Source: Sulfurimonas sp. (GTDB lineage: Bacteria; Campylobacterota; Campylobacteria; Campylobacterales; Sulfurimonadaceae). Taken from it: 5,844 nucleotides of DNA. Below, piece after piece: positions 1 through 5,844 of this stretch. The stretch is taken from contig JAGGWE010000107.1 of NCBI GenBank assembly GCA_021157665.1, positions 1-5,844 on the forward strand. Direction: 5' to 3'. The notes below the pieces were generated by a model. The model was not told where the DNA came from. It made no database searches and worked only from the letters and a program-made list of their open reading frames with translations. The position numbers and the translations under genes are program-made. The stretch's first letter is position 1. The number at the start of each line of letters is the position of its first letter.

Positions 1-141
1 ACTCAAGACTGAAGGCAGGCGTTTTTCCCTTGGTGCTTTAATGACTTTCAGCAGGTGCCAGTCGCGTTGTACGATATGGAGATAAAATAAATAATTTGAT
101 GGCGCTGTAACAGATCCGCATGGTATTTTCAGTGCTGCCAT
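1..141 (-). CDS. Hypothetical protein, N-terminal 47 residues (runs off left edge)
   Basis: This is an open minus-strand frame starting with ATG at 141-139 and continuing without a stop to base 1. The peptide begins MAALKIPCGS and contains an aromatic/hydrophobic stretch NYLFYLHIV followed by a basic segment (KVIKAPREKR). I do not recognise a family from 47 residues. The start is chosen because a near-perfect Shine-Dalgarno sequence (AGAGGAG) lies 7 bases upstream. Codon use (CTG, CGC, GCG, GTC) and about 44% G+C differ clearly from the A+T-rich operon to the right, so this gene probably belongs to the resident chromosome or an older neighbour rather than to the defence module. It is divergent from the helicase gene, so the two do not share a transcript. 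That it is a real gene rests mainly on the ribosome binding site and codon use. Its function is unknown. Confidence 0.6.
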   Translation of the reverse strand, partial: MAALKIPCGSVTAPSNYLFYLHIVQRDWHLLKVIKAPREKRLPSVLS

Positions 142-240
142 AATACTGCTCCTCTCTTTTTAGGGTTAAAAAGATTGCTATGAAGTGGTATTGTGGCAAT
201 TGTAAAGTAAAATGTAGTAAGAGGGAAATTTAGAGAAGTA
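142..240. other. A+T-rich intergenic spacer without recognisable gene
   Basis: This is about 32% G+C. Apart from the Shine-Dalgarno for the minus-strand gene, I see no convincing reading frame, tRNA or terminator. The promoter of the minus-strand gene should lie here, but no pair of -35 and -10 boxes with good spacing stands out on that strand. Confidence 0.4.
149..155 (-). promoter_or_regulatory. Strong Shine-Dalgarno for the minus-strand gene
   Basis: Read on the minus strand the bases are AGAGGAG, complementary to the 3' end of 16S rRNA, with 7 bases before the ATG at 141. This is the best ribosome binding site in the window and decides the start of the left-edge gene. By contrast, the helicase and methyltransferase genes have weak sites. 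Confidence 0.65.
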
Positions 241-292
241 TCGAGCTTTCAGAATAGCCCGAAAAAGAGATGAGCTTCAAACTGTCGATCCT

Positions 293-306
293 GCCGCGAT
301 AGCGGC
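293..306. repeat. Short perfect hairpin, 5-bp stem with GATA loop
   Basis: GCCGC at 293-297 pairs with GCGGC at 302-306 around the four bases GATA. No T-run follows on either strand, so it is not an intrinsic terminator. It lies 24 bases from a longer inverted repeat in the same G+C-richer segment, and could be part of that structure or chance. Confidence 0.3.
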
Positions 307-329
307 TTACTTGAACAACCACATGCACT

Positions 330-377
330 CGGACAGCAAAAAGCGCCGCTCGTTCCTCGCTCTACTTTTTGCTGCCG
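330..377. repeat. Imperfect inverted repeat, 13-bp stem with one bulge
   Basis: The left arm 330-343 (CGGACAGCAAAAAG) pairs with the right arm 365-377 (CTTTTTGCTGCCG). All 13 pairs form once A333 is bulged, and the loop is 21 bases (344-364). The innermost 10 pairs, CAGCAAAAAG with CTTTTTGCTG, are uninterrupted. No T-run follows on either strand, so it is not a standard terminator. It sits immediately left of the composition break and about 54 bases before the helicase start, so it could be an operator, an RNA hairpin in a leader, or part of an element end or attachment site. The pairing is read directly; the role is open. Confidence 0.5.
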
Positions 378-403
378 GTGATGTTAAGCATTATACATAC
401 AAT
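369..403 (+). promoter_or_regulatory. Candidate promoter of the helicase-methyltransferase operon
   Basis: TTGCTG (369-374) is separated by 17 bases from TATACA (392-397), a half-matching -35 box with a fair -10 box. An overlapping TACAAT (398-403) is closer to the -10 consensus but has no good -35 at the right distance. Either would start transcription roughly 20-30 bases before the ATG at 431. The -35 lies inside the right arm of the inverted repeat, so a protein or structure at that repeat could control the operon. The sequence is so A+T-rich here that -10-like words are expected by chance. Confidence 0.25.
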
Positions 404-430
404 ACAAATACTTAATGGAATAATAAAATT

Positions 431-3400
431 ATGACAACAGATTTAACATTTATTACAAATGAAAGTGGGGAAAATCTTAAAGATAGATTTAACACACTTG
501 TAAAAGATACTCAATTTTTTGATGTGTTAGTTGGTTATTTTTATACTAGCGGTTTTTATGCTATTTATCCTCAATTAGAAAAAACTGAAAAAATACGAAT
601 TTTAATAGGTATTAGTACAAATAAACAAACTTACGAATTACTTCAAAGAGTTAAATCACATAAAGAAATAAATGAAGAAGTTGGAAATAAAGTAAAATCT
701 GAGATGGATGACTGCGAAAATAATTATTCCGTAGAAAAAGGGATTTATAAATTTCTTGAGTGGCTAAAAAGCGGAAAATTAGAAATAAAAGCATACCCGG
801 AAGAAAAAATACATTCAAAACTTTATATCATGACTTTTAAAAAAGATGATCGTGATGTAGGTAGAGTTATAACTGGATCAAGTAATTTTACACAAAGCGG
901 ATTGGTGGATAATTTAGAATTTAATGTCGAGCTTAAAAATCCATCTGATTATAAATTCGCTAAAGAAAAATTTGAAGAATTATGGGGTAAAGGAATTGAT
1001 GTTAGTGAGAAATATATAGAAACAATAACAGAAGATACATGGTTAAAAGAGGATATAACTCCATATGAACTATATCTTAAATTTCTTTATGAATATTTTA
1101 AAGAAGAAATAAATGAAGAGGATATTTTAGAACATAGTTATAGACCTGATAATTTTAAAGAATTAAAATATCAAGATCACGCTGTAATTAACGCAAAAAA
1201 AATCGTTGAAGAATATGGAGGCGTATTTCTTTCTGATGTTGTTGGTTTAGGAAAAACATATATGGGAACTATGCTTTGCCAAGAACTGAAAGGAAGAACT
1301 TTAGTATTAGCTCCTCCTCATCTTATTGATGAAAATAACGAAGGTAGTTGGGAGAATTCTTTTAAAAATTTTGGATTTCGGGCCAAAGATTATAAATGCG
1401 AATCTATTGGAGTATTAGATAAAATAATAAAAAAAGAACTGCATAAAAAATTTGATATTGTTCTTATTGATGAAGCTCATCGTTTTAGAACAGAAGAGAC
1501 AGAAACATACGCAAAACTTGCACAAATTTGTCGTGGTAAAAAAGTAATTCTTGTTACCGCCACTCCGTATAATAATAGACCAAGTGATTTACTTTCTCAA
1601 ATAAAACTTTTTCAAAAAGCAAGACAAAGCACAATACCAAATTTATTGAATTTAGAAGGGTTCTTTAAGAAATTAGAAGGTAATATTAAAAAACTTGATA
1701 GAAAAAAGGACAAAGAAGAATATATTAAAAAAACAAAGGAAAATTCTAAACTTATTCGTGAAAAAGTACTCAAATATTTAATGGTCAGAAGAACAAGAAA
1801 AGAAATTCAAAAATATTATGGAGATGATTTAAAAAAGCAGAAAATGAGTTTTCCCGATATTGCGGAACCAAAACCAATTCTTTATGAATTTAATGAAAAA
1901 GAAGATGAAGTCTTTTTTAAAACTATAAAGATAGTAACAAAAGATTTTAAATATTCTCGTTATACGCCTATGCTGTATCACAAGGGAGAATTAGGCTCTG
2001 ATGAAACTAGGCAAAAAAATATGCGTAAGTTTATGAAAATGCTTTTAATTAAACGATTGGAGAGTAGCTTCTTTGCTTTTACTCAGTCAATAGATCGATT
2101 TATAAAATCTTATGAAAAATTTATAAATGAATATAATACAGGTAGTGTGTATGTGAGTAAAAAACATATAGGAAAAGTCTTTGATTATTTAGATAATGGT
2201 AATTTAAATGCGGTAGATCAATTAATCTCTGAGGGTAAAGCAGAAAAATTTTCAAGTGATGAATTTCGTGATGATTTCATAGATGATCTAAATAAAGATC
2301 TTGAGACTTTGAAGAAAATAAAAGAAATATGGAAAGACGTTGATAGAGATCCAAAAATCCTTGCTTTTAAAGAAAAATTAGCAAAAGAAACTCCAATAAA
2401 AAATGGAAAATCAATTATTTTTACAGAATCAGCAGAAACAGCAGATTATCTTGTGAAAAACTTGCAAGATGTTTTCCAAAATCAAATTATCTATTTTTCT
2501 GGAGGAAGTTCACGGGCAGAACGAGAAATCGTAATGGAGAATTTTGACGCTAATACAAAAAACATTAAAAATGATTTTAAACTACTTATTACAACTGATG
2601 TATTAGCAGAAGGAGCGAACCTGCATCAAGCGAATGTTGTTATAAATTATGATATTCCATGGAATCCAACTCGCATAATGCAGAGAGTTGGTCGTATAAA
2701 TCGTGTTGATACAAAACATGACAAAATTTATACGTATACCTTTTTCCCTACCGAGCAATCAAATGAAGAAATAAAACTGAAAGAAGCAGCAGAAGCTAAA
2801 ATTCAAGCATTTATCACCCTACTTGGAACGGATGCAAAACTACTAACAGAAGGAGAAGTTCCAGAAGGACATAGTTTGTTTAGTAAAATACTTTCAAAAG
2901 AAATGATTGAAGGAGAAGAAAGCGAAGAAGAAAGTGAATTAAAATATTTACAAGAAATTAGAAAGATAAGAGATGAAAACCCAAATTTATTTGAAAAGAT
3001 TAAAAAACTACCTAAAAAGGCTAGAACGGCACGAAATATTCAAGATAATCAATCAAAACTACTTACTTATTTCAGAAAAGGGAAATTACAAAAGTTTTTC
3101 ATAGTTGAAACAGGAACAATCTCTGTTTCTAAAGAAATTGATTTTATAGAAGCAGCAAAACAATTTACTGCTAAAGCAAATGAAAAACCTAGTAAGCTGG
3201 ATAAAACATTTTATGAATTACTTGATAAAAATTTAAAAATGCTAACTCAGGTAGATGAAAAAGAAGAATATGAATTTTCTGCAAAACGAGGAAGTAGAGA
3301 TAATTCTGCTAGACTTTCTAAAATTTTGAATACAAAGAATATAAAAAAGTATCAAGGGTTTACAGATAATGATGAATTTTATATTCAATCCGTAATCAAT

Positions 3401-3616
3401 GAATTAAATGTCGGAGCTATTCCTAAAAAAATAACTCAAAGAATATATAAAAAAGTTCAAGATACACCCGAGATAATTTCAAATCCTTTAAAACTTCTCG
3501 CATTGCTAAAAACAACTCTTCCAAATGATTTTCTTCAGCCAACTCAAAATGAAATAGACAAGGGGATCTCCAGTAAAAAAGAAATAATACTTTCTGAATA
3601 CTTTAAGGTTAAATAA
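431..3616 (+). CDS. PLD-nuclease/SNF2-type helicase fusion protein, probable restriction or defence ATPase
   Basis: This 1061-residue cytoplasmic protein has no signal peptide or membrane segment. Residues about 9-187 form a single PLD-like domain: HSK at 128-130 is the HxK motif, followed by GSSNFT (149-154) and a downstream Asn/Glu cluster (NLEFNVE, 161-167), the layout of PLD-type restriction nucleases. Residues about 245-800 are a superfamily 2 motor closest to SNF2/HepA: YQDHAV (247-252), Walker A GLGKT (272-276), DEAH (347-350), TATP (376-379), IIFTES (662-667), TTDVLAEGANLHQA (721-734) and QRVGRINR (751-758). All motor motifs look intact. A long Lys/Glu-rich insert (about 380-655) separates the lobes. 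After an acidic run near 827-836, the C-terminus (to 1061) matches no domain I can name. The start is the first ATG; the nearest SD-like bases are only a weak GGA (417-419). The gene ends 2 bases before the methyltransferase, so co-transcription is very likely. The inferred role is ATP-driven translocation and cleavage of unmodified DNA. Domain calls are firm; the biological role is inferred. Confidence 0.9.
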   Translation: MTTDLTFITNESGENLKDRFNTLVKDTQFFDVLVGYFYTSGFYAIYPQLEKTEKIRILIGISTNKQTYELLQRVKSHKEINEEVGNKVKSEMDDCENNYSVEKGIYKFLEWLKSGKLEIKAYPEEKIHSKLYIMTFKKDDRDVGRVITGSSNFTQSGLVDNLEFNVELKNPSDYKFAKEKFEELWGKGIDVSEKYIETITEDTWLKEDITPYELYLKFLYEYFKEEINEEDILEHSYRPDNFKELKYQDHAVINAKKIVEEYGGVFLSDVVGLGKTYMGTMLCQELKGRTLVLAPPHLIDENNEGSWENSFKNFGFRAKDYKCESIGVLDKIIKKELHKKFDIVLIDEAHRFRTEETETYAKLAQICRGKKVILVTATPYNNRPSDLLSQIKLFQKARQSTIPNLLNLEGFFKKLEGNIKKLDRKKDKEEYIKKTKENSKLIREKVLKYLMVRRTRKEIQKYYGDDLKKQKMSFPDIAEPKPILYEFNEKEDEVFFKTIKIVTKDFKYSRYTPMLYHKGELGSDETRQKNMRKFMKMLLIKRLESSFFAFTQSIDRFIKSYEKFINEYNTGSVYVSKKHIGKVFDYLDNGNLNAVDQLISEGKAEKFSSDEFRDDFIDDLNKDLETLKKIKEIWKDVDRDPKILAFKEKLAKETPIKNGKSIIFTESAETADYLVKNLQDVFQNQIIYFSGGSSRAEREIVMENFDANTKNIKNDFKLLITTDVLAEGANLHQANVVINYDIPWNPTRIMQRVGRINRVDTKHDKIYTYTFFPTEQSNEEIKLKEAAEAKIQAFITLLGTDAKLLTEGEVPEGHSLFSKILSKEMIEGEESEEESELKYLQEIRKIRDENPNLFEKIKKLPKKARTARNIQDNQSKLLTYFRKGKLQKFFIVETGTISVSKEIDFIEAAKQFTAKANEKPSKLDKTFYELLDKNLKMLTQVDEKEEYEFSAKRGSRDNSARLSKILNTKNIKKYQGFTDNDEFYIQSVINELNVGAIPKKITQRIYKKVQDTPEIISNPLKLLALLKTTLPNDFLQPTQNEIDKGISSKKEIILSEYFKVK
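3605..3608 (+). promoter_or_regulatory. Ribosome binding site of the methyltransferase, inside the helicase 3' end
   Basis: AAGG lies within the last codons of the helicase gene, 10 bases before the ATG at 3619, with TTAAATAATT between. It is modest, but together with the 2-base intergenic gap it fixes the methyltransferase start and suggests translation coupled to the upstream gene. Confidence 0.45.
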
Positions 3617-3618
3617 TT

Positions 3619-5844
3619 ATGAACAAACAAGAAGCCAAAAATCTTATAAAAAAAACTTTTAGCAGTGATTTTGATGCAAATAATTATCAAAGTTTTGTTG
3701 CAAATCTTTTTAAGAAATATACTGCTATTGACCGAATAATACCGGGGCAATATATAAAAGAGTCTTTCAGACAATTCATAGTTAAATATAAAAGAGTCGG
3801 AAAATTTGAAGATAGTGAAAATAATCAAATTGATATCTTAGAGGTTTATCTTAAAAAATCATCAACATTAGAGCGAGCAAGGACAGCCCAAAGAAATTTT
3901 GTAGCAGAGTATCTTAAATCAAGAAATAAAGAAGCCGCACTTGTAGCTTTTATTTCTCCTGATAATAAAGAATGGCGACTGTCTTTAGTAAAATTAGAGC
4001 ATACTTTAGTGGTGGTTGATGACAAATTAAAAACAAAAGAAGAAATTACTCCTGCCAAAAGATGGTCTTTTTTAGTTGGAGAAAATGAAGGAAGTCATAC
4101 AGCTCAAAGTAGGTTTGTAGATATACTTATATCTGATGAAGACCCTAATTTAGTAGAATTGGAACAAGCTTTTGATATAGAAACTGTAACAAAAGAATTT
4201 TTTGAAAAATACACAGAACTATTTTTTCAATTAAAAGAACATTTAGATGATTTATTAAAAAAAGATGAAGTAATTAGAAAAGATTTTGCAGAAAAAGAAA
4301 TTTCCACCGTTGATTTTGCTAAAAAAACTTTAGGACAGATTGTCTTTCTATACTTTTTACAAAAAAAGGGTTGGTTTGGAGTTGCTTCTGATAAAGAATG
4401 GGGAAAAGGTCCGAAAAAGTTTTTAAGAGAATTATTTAAACGAAGAGAAAAATATGGAGACAATTTCTTTAATGATATTTTAGAACCTTTGTTTTATGAA
4501 GCCCTAGCACAAGACAGAGGGAAAGAATCAATCTATCCAAGATTAAACAATTGCAGAATGCCATTTCTAAATGGTGGACTTTTTGAGCCAATGCTTAATT
4601 ATAGTTGGGAAACTACGAATATTGTTATTCCTGATGAGCTTTTTTCTAATAATATTAAAGACAAAAAAACTGGCGACACTGGAACAGGTATTTTAGATGT
4701 TTTTGATAGATATAATTTTACCGTAAACGAAAATGAACCTTTAGAAAAAGAGGTTGCCGTTGACCCTGAAATGCTTGGAAAGGTTTTTGAAAATCTACTT
4801 GATATAAAAGACAGAAAAAGCAAAGGGGCTTTTTATACTCCTCGTGAGATTGTACATTATATGTGCCAAGAAAGTTTAATAAACTATTTAGAGACAGAAA
4901 CGAAACAAGAAATACCTCGTGAAGATTTAGAACTTTTTATACAAAAGGGCGACAGAATAATAGAAAATGATAAAATCTATTTAGAAAGGAAAGAAGAACG
5001 AGATAAAAAGTATGGCATTGATAAATATCAAGATAAAACTTATAAATCACTCTTACCTAAATCTATACAAAACAAAGCAAATGAACTTGATAAGTTATTG
5101 CAAAATATAAAAGTTGCTGATCCTGCGGTTGGTTCTGGAGCTTTCCCACTTGGAATGATAAATGAGATTGTGCGGGCGAGAAAAGTTTTGAATGTTTATC
5201 TTAAAAATAATATCTCTGACTATGACATCAAAAAACATGCAATAACTCATTCTATTTATGGAGTTGATATAGATCCAGGTGCAGTGGACATCGCCAAACT
5301 TCGCTTATGGTTAGCTTTGGTGGTAGATGAAGAAACTCCTCACCCATTACCAAATCTTGAACATAAAATAATGCAGGGCAATAGTTTAATTTCTGAATAT
5401 GAAGGAATAAAACTTTTTGATGAAAATATTTTTGAAAAAGAAAGAAAAAGAGAAAGAGTGGCGGAACAACTAACTCTCGGACTTGGAAAAAATAGTTCTG
5501 AATTAAAACTGGAAGACTTACAACAGAAAACAGAACAATTTATAAATGAATCTCAAAAAACTAAAAAACAAAACCTAAAAGAAGAAATTGATAATTTAAA
5601 ATGGGAACTTATTGAAGCAACTCTTGAAGAACAAGGCAAAGAAGATAAATTAGAAGAAATTAAAAAACTTCGTCATAGAAATATAAAACCATTTTTTATT
5701 TGGAAACTTGAATTTTCTGATGTGTTTAAAGAAAAAGGTGGATTTGATGTGGTAATTGGGAATCCTCCGTATATTCAATTGCAAAAAAATGGTGGATTTT
5801 TGGCTGATCAATTAAAAAATTCAGGCTATCAAAGTTTTGCCAGA
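3619..5844 (+). CDS. Eco57I/COG1002-type adenine-N6 DNA methyltransferase, 3' end missing
   Basis: There are 742 codons from ATG 3619 to the window edge with no stop. In order: an N-terminal region (about 1-190) whose segment around IDILEVYLKK (71-80) resembles a degenerate PD-(D/E)xK fold; a helical region with an FLNGGLFEP signature (316-324); motif X at GAFYTP (403-408); motif I, DPAVGSGAF (501-509), which binds S-adenosylmethionine; motif II, YGVDID (547-552); a QGNSL element (586-590); and the catalytic motif IV, NPPY (715-718), diagnostic of amino-group methylation and, in this family, adenine N6. A charged, probably coiled-coil segment (about 600-690) is inserted between QGNSL and NPPY. 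Family members generally exceed 1000 residues, with a target-recognition domain after NPPY, so several hundred residues are probably missing here through window truncation, not mutation. It is in an operon with the PLD-helicase, implying host-DNA marking and target recognition for that enzyme. A BREX PglX or a stand-alone Type IIG enzyme are alternatives; the split helicase partner argues against stand-alone action. Confidence 0.9.
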   Translation, partial: MNKQEAKNLIKKTFSSDFDANNYQSFVANLFKKYTAIDRIIPGQYIKESFRQFIVKYKRVGKFEDSENNQIDILEVYLKKSSTLERARTAQRNFVAEYLKSRNKEAALVAFISPDNKEWRLSLVKLEHTLVVVDDKLKTKEEITPAKRWSFLVGENEGSHTAQSRFVDILISDEDPNLVELEQAFDIETVTKEFFEKYTELFFQLKEHLDDLLKKDEVIRKDFAEKEISTVDFAKKTLGQIVFLYFLQKKGWFGVASDKEWGKGPKKFLRELFKRREKYGDNFFNDILEPLFYEALAQDRGKESIYPRLNNCRMPFLNGGLFEPMLNYSWETTNIVIPDELFSNNIKDKKTGDTGTGILDVFDRYNFTVNENEPLEKEVAVDPEMLGKVFENLLDIKDRKSKGAFYTPREIVHYMCQESLINYLETETKQEIPREDLELFIQKGDRIIENDKIYLERKEERDKKYGIDKYQDKTYKSLLPKSIQNKANELDKLLQNIKVADPAVGSGAFPLGMINEIVRARKVLNVYLKNNISDYDIKKHAITHSIYGVDIDPGAVDIAKLRLWLALVVDEETPHPLPNLEHKIMQGNSLISEYEGIKLFDENIFEKERKRERVAEQLTLGLGKNSSELKLEDLQQKTEQFINESQKTKKQNLKEEIDNLKWELIEATLEEQGKEDKLEEIKKLRHRNIKPFFIWKLEFSDVFKEKGGFDVVIGNPPYIQLQKNGGFLADQLKNSGYQSFAR

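Larger units (their letters stand above)
221..415 (+). pseudogene. Possible remnant of a small gene (open frame with no good start)
   Basis: A plus-strand frame opens after the TAA at 218-220 and ends at TAA 413-415 (64 codons). Its middle part, around VDPAAIAAYLNN and SKKRRSFLALLFAAG, looks protein-like, and codons over 281-385 favour G or C at the third position. There is no ATG until 323 and no Shine-Dalgarno before it. The last codons, from about 386, fall in the 18% G+C stretch and give an asparagine/threonine-rich tail that looks like read-through into different DNA. This fits the end of a formerly longer gene truncated at the edge of the A+T-rich module, but it could be a chance frame in non-coding G+C-richer DNA. 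The phrase AAIAAYLN recalls the start of some HigA-like antitoxins, too weakly to assign. Confidence 0.25.

Noticed and set aside
330..377. Inverted repeat as a Rho-independent terminator
   Set aside because: No run of T follows the stem on either strand, and the T5 run is inside the stem itself.
2911..2940. GAAGAA-rich tract as a tandem repeat
   Set aside because: It encodes the acidic run EGEESEEESE in frame with irregular units, so it is ordinary low-complexity coding sequence.
3544..3828. Minus-strand open frame of 94 codons overlapping the operon junction
   Set aside because: It lies opposite the end of the helicase and the start of the methyltransferase, both with strong domain evidence. 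Its product is a low-complexity Phe/Ile/Ser-rich peptide typical of the reverse of A+T-rich coding DNA.
3846..4058. Minus-strand open frame of 70 codons
   Set aside because: It is entirely antisense to the methyltransferase N-terminal region, with no ribosome binding site or domain.
4227..4823. Two minus-strand open frames (4227-4463 and 4599-4823)
   Set aside because: They are antisense to the methyltransferase and rich in Ser/Phe/Leu through reverse reading of Lys/Glu codons.
431..5844. Assignment as DISARM or BREX
   Set aside because: PLD, SNF2 helicase and COG1002 methylase components are shared, but no DrmA, DrmB, BrxL, PglZ or BrxC gene is visible and the PLD is fused to the helicase. 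The call could change with more sequence on the right.
431..5844. Type ISP (LlaGI-like) single-chain enzyme broken by a frameshift
   Set aside because: The helicase gene ends cleanly with its own stop, and the methyltransferase has its own ATG, SD-like AAGG and an N-terminal domain. The domain content (PLD rather than Mrr-type nuclease) also differs.
1..5844. CRISPR array, tRNA, rRNA or transposase
   Set aside because: No regularly spaced direct repeats, cloverleaf-like sequence, rRNA-like stretch or transposase motif was seen on reading either strand.

Overview
The window is bacterial or archaeal DNA dominated by two long plus-strand genes that lie 2 bases apart and look like a restriction-modification or phage-defence module. 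The first (431-3616, 1061 aa) fuses an N-terminal phospholipase D-type (PLD) nuclease-like domain to a complete SNF2/superfamily 2 helicase motor. The second (3619 to the window end, 742 codons visible, no stop) is an Eco57I/COG1002-type adenine-N6 DNA methyltransferase. It carries motif X (FYTP), motif I (DPAVGSGAF), motif II (YGVDID) and motif IV (NPPY), and is cut off just after motif IV, so the expected target-recognition domain is out of view.

Layout: 1-141 is the 5' part of an unrecognised minus-strand gene with a strong Shine-Dalgarno (SD) sequence. Bases 142-430 are a spacer with two textures. Bases 142-240 are about 32% G+C and show no clear gene. Bases 241-380 are about 52% G+C, contain an open frame with coding-like third positions that may be a gene remnant, and include a long imperfect inverted repeat. 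Composition then falls abruptly: 381-430 is about 18% G+C, and the following operon is strongly A+T-rich (about 25% in a sampled stretch, 481-540), with AAA, GAA and ATA codons dominating. The minus-strand gene and the 241-380 segment use CTG, CGC and GCG codons freely. The simplest reading is a low-G+C defence module inserted beside moderate-G+C backbone, with the left boundary near 381-390. The host cannot be named from this.

How the genes may work together (inference): the methyltransferase would mark a host sequence and, through its missing C-terminus, supply site recognition. The helicase would translocate on unmodified DNA and the PLD domain would cut it. This division of labour resembles Type I/ISP restriction enzymes, and the components recall those of DISARM and BREX, but no DrmA, DrmB, BrxL or PglZ gene is visible. 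Whether more genes follow cannot be told because the window ends inside the second gene.
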